From Neurospora intermedia (lineage: Eukaryota; Ascomycota; Sordariomycetes; Sordariales; Sordariaceae), in the NCBI GenBank assembly GCA_037102815.1, contig BTPP01000001.1, positions 2,753,001-2,817,000 on the forward strand: 64,000 nt of DNA. The letters run 5' to 3'. Both the position numbers and the translations under genes were made by a program. Numbering within the stretch: the stretch's first letter is position 1; every line of letters starts with the position of its first letter. Below the pieces are notes generated by a model. It saw only the letters and a program-made list of their open reading frames with translations, did not search any database and was not told the DNA's origin. Positions 25,109 through 37,164 of the stretch are shown here, one piece after another.

Positions 25109-25803
25109 GGAAGGAGTGGGTGAGAACGAACAGTAGGAGAAGAGGTGGAAGAGGTGGAAGAAAAGGAGGAGGGTTAGATCTGTTCGTGACGAACGTTTCG
25201 GTCTGATCTAGTTCGGTCCGGTCTGGTTTGGCTTGATGTACTACTACTTACTGGGTTTGGTGTTGAAGAAACCAGGGGGGAATGGCCGGATAGGTCTTCG
25301 GCGATGAGACCTGGAAAAGCAGGTAACAGGCAGACTGGGCGCGCGTGCGTACGTGTGCATACATGGACATAAGACTTGGGATATGGGAAACGGCGTTAAA
25401 ACGGGGTGGCATAGATGCTTTTTTTTCCGTTCGTGTACAAATACGATAACATATAGGCATTGGACGAGGATAGATCCACGCTCCCCTAGCATTTGGGGGA
25501 CTCGGTTTCGGGGACGGATAGATGAAGAGATCTCCATTCTTTGTTTTGTTGCTGAGCATGTTATGGCATTGGAAAGTTTTCATGTGAAGACGGGAATCTG
25601 TAAAGAGCAAGTTCAAACATGTATCATCTCGGCTTAAATCGGGGGTCAGGCAAAGTACTACTTTCTTTATCCTACTTCGCCTGCATTATGTCTGAATCGC
25701 CCATGTGAACAAAACTCCTTATCATGCAGTACGACAAAGCCCGAGCCAATATTGGACATCGCAGAACACGATGGGCTCTTCTCAGTACCCTAGAGCCACT
25801 GAC
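25109..25803. other. Convergent intergenic region between tim22 and prp45
   Basis: The 3' ends of the two genes face each other. There is a purine-rich GGTGGAAGA-type repeat at about 25139-25172, otherwise unremarkable sequence and no gene. Confidence 0.5.
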
Positions 25804-27701
25804 TTAGTTCTCATCGTCATCGATCCTCGTTCGTTTCGAATCCCTCTCTCCATCATTTAACCCATAGCCGCGTTTGTTCGACGAGGAAGCACCATCCTTC
25901 TCCACTTCGTTGAGAAACTTGTCCACGTTGAAGGGATCCGCTCCTGTGTCCTTCTCGAACTGCACCGGTCCTTCCCTCGCCTCCGCCTCAGCCGTACCCT
26001 TGAACGTGCCACGACCCAGAGCCTCGCCGAACCTGTTCGACTTCGAAATCCTCGCCATCTCGCTCTCGCCCGCCGCCTCGTCGTCGAACTCCTCCGCGTT
26101 GGCACGGGGCCTGTAAATGCTGCTGATAGCTTCCTGGGCGGCAAACAAAGGCTTGTCGTACGGGTTGTCCTCGTTGAAGCCGCTGTCGAAACCGCTAGAC
26201 TGGTTGAACAAGCGGGAGTCATACATGCCCTCCTTGGACTGCGTGGGCTTGGCGAGACCGAGGGCAATTTTCTCCGAGATATCTCTGTCCATCTCGCGGG
26301 CCATGACCTGGGCTCTCCTCTCCGCACCCATGCGCGATTGTCTGAGTTTGCGCTCCTCCTCGCGAAGTTTCTCCTTGCGCGCTTCCCTTCTCTCCCGCTC
26401 AGAGTCGTCATCGCTCTCGGAGCGAGACTCGGAACCACTGTAAGAGCGGGATCGTGACCTCCTGCTCCGTCCACCGGCCGCGCGCTCCGCCCTGGCTTGC
26501 TGCGCGAGTTGGCGAAGATGTTCCTCCTTTTGTGCCTTCTCCTTCTCAGCCAGCCTCTGCTGCATCATGGCTCTCTGTCGGACTTCCTCTCTGGCGTGTC
26601 TATCGGCCATGAAGAGGGCTTCGGAGAACTGGGCGAACTTGTCGTTAATTTGCACGTCTTGCAGACCGCGGCCGTCGGCGGCCAATCTCTTGTCGAGCGG
26701 GACAGTGAAACCCTTGGGGTTCTTCCAGTTGGAAATAGGAGGTGCTATCGCTTGTTAGTAGACCACTCTCCTTGTGAGACAGATAGGTTACTTACGGATT
26801 CTCCATGCCTCTTGATCCTCGGCCGTCAACTTCCTCGGAGGCGAGTGCATAACTGGAGGAGGGGGAGTCGGGGGTCCTCTGGGAATCTTCTTGTGCTTGA
26901 ACTTGGGTGGCTCCATGGGATCTGCCAACTGTTAGTTTACCGCCCACAGCTAATAATGCTCAGGTCTTGGATGACATACCTCTCTGTCGCTCCACAATCT
27001 TCATGATACGGTCTTGCTTCTTGGAGTTGTCTCCCATCTGCGCTGATGGCGTGTAGCGCACAAACGTCGGCTCTCGCTTCGTATTGATGTTGATGTTTTT
27101 GGGCTTCTGGGACGCCACGGCGCCGCTGACCAGCGCAGCCAGTGCATTCTTCGTCCTCTCCGCCGTTGCTTCCACTTCCTCTTTGCTCGGTCGTGACAAG
27201 TCAAGATCGCCCGCTTCGGCCCTCTGTCGCAATGGAATCAGATCCTTGAATGACGCGTGGATGACCCGGTCGCTGCTGTGACCCTGGCGTGCAATCGCTG
27301 TGTAGTCGACCTTGCCCTCTCCATCAACCTGAACAACTAACGCGTTCGACTTGTTCGAGGCGTCCTTGCCCCAGGGATACTGAGCAACGGGAATCTCTGG
27401 GAAGGCACCGCCATCGCCGAAATCCTCTGGTGCACGCGGTCGCCAACCTTGTCGATTTCCATACGGTGGTGGTCCGGTTCTCTGGGAGAGCGGAATGTTA
27501 GCATTGGCCGGCTTTTGATAGCAAACAAGCAAGCGGATAGTGGAGGGTGCGGTTACTGACTCTCAACACAACTTGGGTTTCGTCAATTTGGCCGGCGCCG
27601 ACAATTCTGGGACCCCGTTGCTGTGACTTTGATTCTTCGTATTCGCCGCTGTACTTTGGCTTCGGAAGAGCCTGAGACAAGCCTGCTGCTATCGAAGCCA
27701 T
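25804..27701 (-). CDS. prp45: Prp45/SNW1 (SKIP) pre-mRNA splicing factor
   Basis: Exons 27701-27561, 27481-26980, 26921-26796 and 26744-25804 encode 569 residues. The N-terminal GPPPYGNRQGWRPRAPEDFGDGG box begins the SKIP/SNW domain. The namesake SNW tripeptide lies in PPPISNWKNPKGFTVPLDKRL, at the fourth exon's start. After it comes a charged helical region with an RSRSRSYSGSESRSES cluster, then a conserved C-terminal segment. SNW proteins stay extended through the catalytic spliceosome (Prp19-related/NTR complexes), bridging snRNA and Cwc22/Prp8 contacts, and also affect transcription. All three introns are short (48-79 nt). The protein is intact and of usual length. Confidence 0.95.
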
Positions 27702-28481
27702 AATTGTCGATCAATGAGTGTTTGTTGAAGTGATGGTTGATTGTCGCAAAATCGGTTGCGACAAGGTTTGGCAGTTGACGTTTACTTCGACATCACTGCC
27801 TGCAATGAAAAGAAGTTCCAAGCAATGGTAGGTGGCTCAAGCGCGACGCTTCAAGGACCAGTGTGGCGCCAGAAGAGAGCCAGTGGAGATACGTAGGTAC
27901 CTGTAGCCAGCACTACAGCCGCGGCGCTGGCATACCTACGGCACACAGTAGACAAGACAGGGGCAACCTTATCGATCTCCCGCCTTATCAGCCCCAGTGT
28001 CTTGTACATGTACCAGGAATGTAATTTGCTGCTGCTTTCAGGGGACATCAAAACACCAAAAGCTGACTCTCTTTTCCCTCGTATACAGCTGGTACATCAT
28101 GATGGGTATTAAGTCCAGATCCATGTTTCCCGTAATCATGCCCTGTGTAAGACGACATCTGGATCGCAACAGCTCAGGTCTGTACGCTCCAATTTGTACA
28201 CTTGACCTGCTGAGAATATTCACAGTGCCATTGTCATTGCATGCTTGCACTTCTATTATGTTTTAGTGATAACTGGCCGCCAAAAAATCCATCAGTCATA
28301 CATGTAGATCGAAAACCAAGACACAGAGGCATGTTGTCAATATGACCCTCCGTCGCCAACTCGTAAGCCATCATTATATGATATACACCCCATGCAAGCA
28401 AGACCTGTGCTGTTTTTGTGCCTTACGCCCGGCCAAGACCAAATCAATCTCACTCCTTGAGAGTATAAAAGTAGTACTCAT
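27702..28481. other. Intergenic: prp45 promoter and p24 3' region
   Basis: Both neighbours point leftward. The right part is AT-rich 3' UTR-like sequence of the p24 gene and the left part is the prp45 promoter. I see no gene, RNA or repeat. Confidence 0.45.
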
Positions 28482-29330
28482 TTATACGTAACCCTTCCGC
28501 GCGCCCTGTGCCGTCAATCCTATTAGCATCCTGACGCCAGGCTGGGAAGTTGGACAACTGGTGAAGCTTACCTGGAAGAAGAATCTAACAATAAAGACCT
28601 GTAGAGCACCCATTGCAATGACCAGCAAGATCTGAATCAAACTGAAGTTGACAATTCGCTTCTCGGTGCTCCTGACTGTGCTGAAGTTGCGGTTCTCGCG
28701 CGTGCGGAAGTACTTTTGGTTGCGGGTGACGGTAGACAGCTGCATCGAGATCTTGAAGAGGGACTCCTCGAGAGCCGAGGTCTGTTCGGGGGAGCTACCC
28801 TGCTTCGAAGGGATGGTAACGCGGGCCTCATCTTCGACCTATACCCTCACAGTCAGTATAAGTGGTAGGTGGTGGAGTAAAAGGGGGCGCCTAGTGTACT
28901 GACCGCAAGCTCGAAGTCGACGAACTTCTCAGCGAAGGTGCTCATCTCGTTGTTGAAGCAGAACTTGTAGTCACCGATCTGCTTGCCGGTGAAGACAAAG
29001 TCGCCCTGGCGCTCCTTCTGCCCATCCATGATAACATTGCCATCGGGGCCGGTCACTTCATAGTCGATATCGAACGAGCCTCCTGATTGTACCTGCGCAG
29101 CCAAGGTTAGCACATCGGTCCCGGCGCATAACAGTCGCGTGCATATATGATGGAATGTCGCGAATCTGAGGTGGGCGTACGGCAAAGTAAAAGGCAATCT
29201 TCTCGTTGGCCTTCTTGGTCGTGGCGAAGAAGCAGGCCTTCTCGTTGGCGACGAGCTTGTAAGTCAGGGCCGTGGCGGCGACCTCGCTGGCCAAGCCCAA
29301 CAGGGCACAGGTTATTGTCGACAGCTTCAT
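28482..29330 (-). CDS. p24 family cargo receptor (emp24/gp25L/Erp type)
   Basis: Exons 29330-29181, 29092-28904, 28838-28572 and 28505-28482 encode 209 residues. A signal peptide (about 1-20) precedes a GOLD domain with FYFAVQSGGSFDIDY and GDYKFCFNNEMSTF. The two cysteines expected for the GOLD disulphide are present. A coiled-coil segment follows, then one transmembrane helix (about residues 175-200), then a short cytosolic tail RFFFQGARKGYV with the Phe pair used for COPII export. p24 proteins cycle between ER and Golgi as hetero-oligomers that select GPI-anchored and other cargo. The sequence looks closest to the yeast Erp2/3/4 (gamma) branch. The last coding exon is only 24 nt and supplies the seven tail residues after Gln. 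Confidence 0.92.
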
Positions 29331-30409
29331 GATGTGCTGTGTGTTGTGGTAAGGAGGAATTGCCTGCAGTTCCTAGGGGTGTTCGATGTTGACTTTGCAG
29401 ATCCCGTCTTCCCGTCGCTTCGTCTTCAGGACAACTTGGAGTTCACGGGTGCCAAGTCGCGAAGGGAAGCTGAGCACAGGGCAACTCGACTGGCCAGAAG
29501 CACTGTACTGGGCTAGGTATTCCACTTCAAGTTGTCCACTAGGAGCACGGGGCGGGTCTTGGCACTCCTGGGGACTGGTCGGAACTTGGGAGGCTACAAC
29601 CAACATTTGAACGTCTTTTTTTTGGGCGGATCATTCAGTTTCCTGACCGCCTTTGTTGCTGACATCCAATAGGCCAGATGTAGATGGCTGCGGGACAATT
29701 GACGGCTCGAATCAGTTGTCAGCTTCCACTTCTTGTTCGTGTCCCAGGCTTCGTGAGCTGAGACATTTCCCCCGCCCCCTGAAATGGAAGCTTCAGTGGG
29801 CTGGGCTGCATGTGCCCGCGGAGGGGAGGGGAGCACTGGACCTCAGGGAGTCCCTTGTGTGGGAGATGGCCCGGTGTGCCAAGCCAGCAGTTTCGAAGCT
29901 GGACCCTCGACTGGGGTCGCCGGGCGGTTTCCGAGCAGAGTGACATCAACATGCGATTGGCAATGGAATGAAGAGGAAAGGGTCAACCACAGCTGCTGTT
30001 ATGTTTTCGCCGTTGTTTGCAAGTCATTACTAACAGTTTACATACCTAGAGGTAACCATGTCTCGATTCTTATCGTTTGTCCGGGCGTCATACAATCCAG
30101 ACTCCGCGTGTTTTGCACTGTTTTCTTGCTTCCCCCAACTCTTGTTCCAAACTCTACACTACGCGTATGACAACTATCCACGTCGTTCGGGATTATTTGG
30201 GCATCAGCAGATTAGGTTCCTAGTGCTTCTCCACCGCCGAATGATAGGTTCCATAACTTCATCCATCAACTTTCGTTCAGCCCTATCCATGACATAAAGA
30301 CTGCCTACCATCTTCCTGTTCCAAACAAACCCAAGACTTGCCCCTCTTTGCTACACAACCTCAACTTCAGAATCATCTTGGCTACCTCGTGAGAGAGGGT
30401 ACGGCCGAA
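29331..30409. other. Divergent promoter region between p24 and PhoD-like genes
   Basis: Non-coding. A plus-strand open frame at 30058-30297 starts with a true ATG but has no family likeness, and would at most be an upstream ORF of the phosphatase transcript. There is an eight-T run at about 29617 and nothing else notable. Confidence 0.5.
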
Positions 30410-32409
30410 ATGGCGATATCACAAACGCGAGCAGCGGCCATATCGTCCATCGGGATAAGGGCCCTCAGTTACTTCTTCCTGCGATGGGCAATGCTTCCGG
30501 TAGGTAGCTTCTGGGTGTCTTCGGTCAACCTCTAGCTAACGAGGACATCAAGTTTGGTCCTGCGCTCATCTTCACACTCTTCGCCATCTATCTGCCTACC
30601 TTCGTGTCTGGCTACCGCAAGGAGCCCAAGTACAACTTGGTTGATGAAGTCGATGTGGTTGTTACCGAGACAACCATCAGGGACGACAATGCTGAGGCGG
30701 ACGACAGCCCTGGAGAGCCTGCTCCTAACGGCCACGAAAAGGTGGTCGCCGAACAGGTAGATATTCAAGAGACCATCTCGATCGAGAAGCGACCCATGCA
30801 CGCTTTGCGGACTCTTCTCAGCGGTGCACCCAACCCGCGGAGCCTGGCCTTGTCCGCATTGACCTTCTTGATCAACGCTGCGTTGGTTGGCTTCGTCGCT
30901 GATCGATTGTTCCGCGAGCGTTACTATGGTGCCGAGGACCTTTCCTTTGCCCGCCTTGGCTATGTCGGCGAACACGAAGCTAAGCTCTTGATCCGTGAGC
31001 CGGATCAGACCAAGATGCCCATCAACATACAGATTCATCTCAAGGACCCCCAGCCTCCTTTTGACAACCCTCTGTGGCAATCAGTTGGCGGTGTCAGATG
31101 GACCGGAAACGAGACCGATTACACTGCTGTTGTCACGATTCCCCTCCGCAACTCGGGACGGCGAACTTACGAATGGAAGACCTCGAACAACCACACCGGA
31201 GAGTTCACCACTCCGCCCAAGGTTGGCGAGGGCCCTCTCACTTTCCTCTCGACCTCCTGCATCGTGAGCCGCTTGCCCTACAACCCGGCGGATCACCCCT
31301 TGGCTATTCCCGGTATGCGACACTTGGCCAATGTCCTCCCCAGCCTGGGTGCGCAGTTCATGCTTTTCCTTGGAGACTTCATCTACATTGATGTTCCGCG
31401 CTATTGGGCCAAGAGCACCGAGGAATACCGCAAGAAGTATCGTCAGGTCTACGCTTCTCCAGACTGGCCAGCTGTTGGCCAGAACCTCAGCTGGATACAC
31501 GTGCTCGACGATCACGAAATTCAGAACGACTGGTCTGCCAACACCACCGGCGTATACCAGAACGCCATCGACCCTTACAACCACTACCACGCAGCGGCCA
31601 ACCCCCCGGTAGCCAAGAAGGCTGGTGCCCTCAGCGCTCGCAGCGGAGCCACATACTTTGAGTTTACCCAGGGTCCTGCCAGCTTCTTCCTGCTTGACAC
31701 TCGCACCTACCGCTCGAACAACAAGGTTGCCTTTACCGACGATTCCAAGACTATGCTAGGTGCCGAACAACTCGAAGACTTCATTGCATGGCTTAGGCGC
31801 CCGGAGCCGAAGGGCGTCAAGTGGAAGATTGTTGCTTCATCGGTTCCCTTCACCAAGAACTGGGGCGTCAACACGCAGGATACCTGGGGCGGCTTCTTGA
31901 CCGAGAGGAAACGGATTCTGGAGGTCATGTGGGATACTGCGAGCAGAGGTGTTGGTGTAGTTGTTCTGTCTGGTGATAGACACGAGTTTGCGGCTACTAA
32001 GTTCCCGCCGCCGATGAACAGCACATGGCCTGAAAGCGCTACGGTGTTTGAGTTCTCTGCTAGCCCGTTGAGCCAATTCTACTCGCCTATTGGCACGTAT
32101 AGGCAAAGAGATACTGAGGATGTTGAGATCAAGTAAGTTGCGCTCACCGTATTCCCATTGTTCGAGGTTGGAAAACATTGTTAATGCAAATCTTCCAGGT
32201 ACATCAACAAGGGCAACTCCAAGTTCGGTGCTATCACCATCGAGAACCTCGAGGGAGGTGAACAGAGCGACTTGAAGTACCGTCTGTTTATTGATGGTGA
32301 GGAGGTCTGGAACACCGTAATCTTGTCCCCACCGGTCGTCATTGAAGACGTCAAGCCTGCCATCGCAGCTGGGTCGTGGTGGGAGCGGTTCTTTGCTTGG
32401 AGAAGATAA
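30410..32409 (+). CDS. Membrane-anchored PhoD-like metallophosphatase
   Basis: Exons 30410-30499, 30553-32132 and 32199-32409 encode 626 residues. The N-terminus has one or two hydrophobic segments (SYFFLRWAMLP joined to FGPALIFTLFAIYLP), and another lies at about residues 110-130 (SLALSALTFLINAALVGFVAD). The metallophosphatase part carries MLFLGDFIYID, LDDHEIQNDW, a DTRTYR motif and VVLSGDRHE, which are the metal-binding residues of PhoD/alkaline phosphatase D-like enzymes. This suggests a membrane-tethered phosphodiesterase or phosphomonoesterase, possibly in the secretory pathway. Intron 1 (53 nt) was chosen because it has GTAGGT, a GCTAAC branch site and keeps frame. A 32-nt alternative is below the usual minimum. 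The substrate is not known. Confidence 0.85.
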
Positions 32410-33206
32410 GTTGTTGGATACAGAGGATGTGAGAGGTGAAAGAGATGAAGAAGAGTAGCGACTCAAATGGTGGAAATTTGTCTGTTCTTTTGTGTACTGA
32501 TATGTTAAAGTACATTGGGACTTGCATGACGATAATGAGGCCGGCAAGGAAAAGAAATGGCTAGGAGAATATGGGACATACGTATTGGGGCGCAATAGAT
32601 ACCTGCTGTTGTCATCTGAAAGGTCATGGGATCTAGGTAGAAATTACAACTACAGTTAAATCGAACTCAAGCTTGTAACATTGTCGATAGGTAGGTATGT
32701 CAGTCTCAACCTCAAAGCTCTCTCGGCTTCGGCTTCGACGTCCCTGACTTATAATTCCCGATTTGGTTTAGCGCTCTAGCGGAGCCAACCCAATGCCAAC
32801 CGAGGTAAAGCGTAGTGGATTCTCAAAGTGAAGTCAGACGGAAACGTCCCGCTCCATCTCGGTGCAAGGGGCCCCATCGCGAAACCAAGATACAAAGTTA
32901 CTTCGTTTCTTGGTATAAGACGATAATGTGGTGATCATGATGCGACATATATGTGTAGTACTCATCGGCAACTTGTATTTGCAACTTTTTTCCCTTTTCC
33001 TCGATCCTCAAGGTGTGGCATTCTGTTGATTTCCCATCTTTAAAGCACTTTTACATGTTTTCATTGTCCATGCTTTAGACGTACATAACTCCCGCCTACA
33101 TACGCAAAGGCTCAAAGAGAATTACCGCTTCCTCACTATATGTCCTCTCCGCCATTGTCCAGGACATCAACTCCCTGAGGTCACCTTAAAAGAACATAAG
33201 CCAAAG
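32410..33206. other. Intergenic: PhoD-like 3' region and cbs-1 promoter
   Basis: About 800 non-coding bases. TATATATGTG-type AT-rich sequence near 32945 and pyrimidine tracts (about 32990-33050) may be promoter elements for the dioxygenase gene. No gene is seen. Confidence 0.45.
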
Positions 33207-35121
33207 ATGAGAGGGCGAGTGGTAGGAGCATTCCTCCGCTTTAGAGCTATTGGCAGCAGGTGTGAACCCCTATGACGAAAATCAATATCTGGTAACATTC
33301 GACTGACTTGGCCGTTCGTTCCCTGTTTAGACAACCTCTTTCGAGGACCCATATCTGTGCTGCAATTACTGTTGCAAAGTCCTCATCACCTGCCCAGAAT
33401 TCGAGAAGGACCTTTTCGTCCTCTTTTCGACGGTTGTATGAGCCAAAGGCGGAGATAACGGCTGAGGGACTTGAGTTGAGCCCTCCGCAGGCTGTTCCGA
33501 ATGGAAAGCGGACTGTATTGTAGGTTCCTTGTTTCTTTACTGCCTTGAAAAGCAAACCTTCATGGAAACTAGTTACTGACGTTGACTCTATAGACCCAAT
33601 TTCTGGCTACGGTAAGTCTTTGTTGCTGGACGTTGACTTAACGGTTAGCCCTGTGTGGATTCTCATCGATTGACAACTGGACGACAGTGACAACTGCCGG
33701 TGTACGAAATGCGTGAACCAAGATACTCTCCAGAGAAACTTTAACACTTTTGCCGTAAGTCGCTCGCCTGACTCCCTCAATGTTCCTCTTTTCAGTCGGT
33801 TTCACCACGTCTAACCGTTGTTCAGATCCCCTCCGACATCCACCCAACCAAGGTTGAAGCCACCAAGGAGAACGTCACCGTCCAATGTGAGCATCACCCC
33901 GTCCCAAAACAAACCTCACCTTACCTATAGTACCTCCCAGCCCCAGCCAGCCAGTCAACTAACACCTGCCCTCCCCCCTCTACGGATAGGGTCCGACAAC
34001 CACACATCCACCTACCCCTGGCCCTTCCTCTCCTTCTACCTCACCTCCAACGCGCGCGGGCACGAAAACGACCAAATCTCCCTCTGGGGCTCCGAAGCCG
34101 GCTCCCGCCCTCCCACCGTCTCCTTCTCACGGGTAATGGCATCAGACCAGGGCGTCGCCGACCTGACCGCCATGCTCAAAGAATTCGGTTTCTGCTTCGT
34201 CAAAGACACACCCCATGACGACCCGGACGTGACCCGCCAGCTGCTAGAGCGAATCGCCTTTATCCGCGTGACCCACTACGGCGGCTTTTACGATTTCACG
34301 CCCGACCTGGCGATGGCCGATACGGCGTACACGAACCTGGCGCTGCCGGCGCATACGGACACGACGTATTTCACGGACCCGGCGGGGTTGCAGGCTTTTC
34401 ACTTGTTGGAGCATAAGGCTGCTCCAAGCTCAGCAAAGGAGGCGGCAGAGGCGGCGGCAGCAGAAGGGGGAAAGTCGTTGTTGGTCGATGGGTTCAACGC
34501 GGCGAGGATCCTGAAGGAGGAGGATCCCCGGGCTTATGAAATCTTGAGCAGCGTGAGACTGCCGTGGCATGCGAGTGGAAACGAAGGCATCACGATTGCG
34601 CCCGATAAGCTTTATCCGGTGCTGGAGTTAAATGAGGATACCGGGGAACTGCATAGGGTTAGGTGGAATAATGATGATAGGGGTGTGGTGCCGTTTGGGG
34701 AGAAGTACAGCCCGTCGGAGTGGTATGAGGCGGCGAGGAAGTGGGATGGGATTTTGAGGAGGAAGAGTAGCGAGTTGTGGGTGCAGTTGGAGCCGGGGAA
34801 GCCGTTGAGTAAGTCTTTCTTCCTTATGGAATTTGGTTGCATGAGGGATGATGATGGGGTGGCTGACAAAGATGATAGTCTTTGATAACTGGAGGGTTCT
34901 TCATGGACGGAGCGCGTTCTCGGGTATTAGGAGGATTTGTGGAGGGTATAGTAAGTGTCTTTCTTTTCTTCCCCTTCGGTTGGAGTGTAAGCAAGCTCCC
35001 TTCTCTATGTGGCAGTTTAATTAACAACGTTTGTTCAATAGTCAACCGCGATGACTTCATCTCTCGGTGGAGGAACACAAATTACCCAAGAAGCGAGGTT
35101 CTTCCGAGGGTTACTGGTTAG
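33207..35121 (+). CDS. cbs-1: Trimethyllysine dioxygenase (carnitine biosynthesis)
   Basis: Eight exons: 33207-33259, 33331-33519, 33594-33611, 33688-33754, 33826-33886, 33990-34808, 34879-34950 and 35042-35121, giving 452 residues. The first 50 residues are basic and Ser/Arg-rich, fitting mitochondrial import. The N-terminal zinc-type region contains PNFWLRDNCRCTKC. The Fe(II)/2-oxoglutarate jelly roll has the HxD motif in LPAHTDTTYF and the distal His in NWRVLHGRSAF. It hydroxylates N6-trimethyllysine, the first step to carnitine, using iron, 2-oxoglutarate and ascorbate. The start exon was chosen because it is the only in-frame spliced ATG. Exon 3 is 18 nt. An Ala/Glu-rich loop near residue 250 is probably a variable insert. 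The symbol follows the N. crassa gene as I recall it. Confidence 0.93.
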
Positions 35122-35579
35122 GGAATGATTATCTGGAGGATGGTGAATATTCTCAGGAACGACCGTGGTGTCTCTTCACGTCTCCTGTATGGATTTTGGA
35201 TAACGGATACATTGTTAGGCAAAACGTATCTCAATCTTGACCAAGACACTTCTTATCCGCCCATCTATTCGTAAACAGCCATGAGGACGGCTCAGAAGGA
35301 TGGCGAGGAATAATCTTCATCCAGTCAGAAAGAGACCACCTGAAAATGAAGTATCGCTTACACGTTCAGATTCAAAAGACAACAAGACGGGAATGAAACG
35401 ATGTTGAAGGTAGGAGGTGGTGTAGAATTCGTACTTCCCCGGCTTCTATGTTACCCCCACACAACCTTCACCCCCGCCCCGCCAAAAGAGAAGAGAAGCT
35501 TCCCCGATGAAACAACAAGCAACAAAAGCAACAAAAGCTTCGTATCTTTGATCCTTTCTGATCATCAAGCCTAACTCGC
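35122..35579. other. 3' flank of cbs-1, left edge of transposon region
   Basis: Non-coding, of normal base composition. There is a CAA/AGC-rich stretch (about 35510-35538) and no gene. The first recognisable transposon terminus starts at its right edge. Confidence 0.5.
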
Positions 35580-35941
35580 TACTGTTCGACCTGCATATAA
35601 CGATCAGCCACATAACGATATTCTGGTTATAACGCTCAAGATCACGGAAACGGTATAGATTTGTATGGGAGTAACGATCAACCTTCGCATTACGATTTCG
35701 ATCAGATTTTGACGGCGAGCTATACCAAAATCGTTATACTTGGGGGGTTTGGTTCAGTTCTGAGACGTCTAGTGACAGGCCGTTACAACTCGTAACGGAA
35801 AGAAGTGGGTCCTTTTAGCTATCTACGGCCTTCTGATTAGTTTAGAAGCCCAAAGTAGCCTACCTTACATTGACGATATTCTGGGCATAACGATTAAAAT
35901 ACTAGAAACACCCTTGATCGTTATGTGCAGGTTAAACAGTA
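35580..35941. mobile_element. Small TIR element with TA flanks (pogo/Tc1-mariner-type MITE)
   Basis: The ends form an imperfect terminal inverted repeat of about 25 bp. The left end reads CTGTTCGACCTGCATATAAC; the right end, on the complement, differs mainly by C/T and G/A changes. Both ends abut the dinucleotide TA, the usual target duplication of Tc1/mariner elements. Inside, a direct repeat (CGATATTCTGG followed by ATAACG) lies near each end. At 362 bp it has no transposase and is non-autonomous. It resembles fungal pogo/Fot-like miniature elements. Confidence 0.7.
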
Positions 35942-36846
35942 CTTGTTATCCCGTGTCTCCACCGTACTATATAGAGGTGCATGAACCTACCACTAACGAG
36001 AACTTACATATCAGCCCTTGTAGGTTTGTTAGCGTGGTTCAAACCCTATATTTTTCTATAAGGGGGTAATAGGGGTAAATATACGGCGGGACCAATCTAT
36101 CTACGCGTTCTGATTGGCTGAAATTACCTGATTTCAAGGTGAGAATCTGGGATTCAAGCTGCCACACACAAACCCCCTTCTTTATACTGGCTCAGAATCA
36201 CCAGAATCACTAGAACTACCACCTCATTGCCTTCTATAATAGGAAAGTTATAGCGCACTATAGGGTACTCCAATGTATTCAATTAATTAGATTTTAGGAT
36301 CACTTGCTAAAAATGCTAGTAAATGAACGATTTTTCAAAAAATCACGATTTTGACTAGAATTATACAAATTACCTAGATTACTTAGATGGATTTAAAAAG
36401 TAGTGCAAATGCTAGATTTCGACTGGAATCTCGACGAAATCCAATATTGTTTGCTCATAGCACGTACCACCATCTAGTCCGTGCACGCCAAGACAGGAAC
36501 AAATAACCAGTTAGTTATATACAACCCTCTCTTACCTATACTCTTTTAAATCCACTCTTTTATATACAACCCTCTCTAACCTATACTCTTTCACCCTTAC
36601 ACTTACTTTTTACCTATATTACTAACTATCGTTAATCCTAGTGCCTCATCAATTCCCTTAGATTCTCAACCCTCCCCTTCAAAACAATAATACTCAATAC
36701 CAAAATTAAGATAACGATTCATTTACCGACAATAAGGAGAGCTTCGTCTACACTAGTAACTTGGACTATAGTTATAGTAATTATACTACCGACAACGGTA
36801 GTATAGTAAGCTTACCGTACAACGTACAAATCCTACCGCGCACTCC

Positions 36847-37164
36847 TAATAGGGGAATCCCCGGAATCCCTAAATTACCCTACCTTACTATACTATAGCT
36901 TAAACTAGCTATAACAGCCCAAATTAACTAGGCTGCCATAGAGGCTTCCTTGCCGTACCCAGTCTAAGCTCCTAGACTGCCGTGCCCGGGCTACCCTGTA
37001 GCCTATACTCTAGCTCTGTTATAGTATATCCTTTCTATATAGACGGCTGGCTGGAAGCCTTCCTTCCTTCTTACAACATCCTTCTTTTACCTTCTAATAC
37101 TACTACTTCCTCGTAAACTATACGGTATTTAAGCAATATTTTTATTTTAATTATCCCTATATTA
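36847..37164. repeat. Left LTR (318 bp)
   Basis: A direct copy of the right LTR, with the same length once the nested insertion is removed. Differences between the copies are predominantly transitions of the RIP type. It contains a recognisable GC-rich core (CCGTGCCCGGGCTACCC). Confidence 0.85.

Noticed and set aside
30058-30297. ATG-led 79-codon frame upstream of the PhoD-like gene
   Set aside because: No family likeness, and it ends before the phosphatase start. It is at most an upstream ORF.
30507-30538. 32-nt intron giving MLPVANEDIKFG in the PhoD-like gene
   Set aside because: The frame works, but the intron would be shorter than any usual fungal intron and has no branch site at normal spacing.
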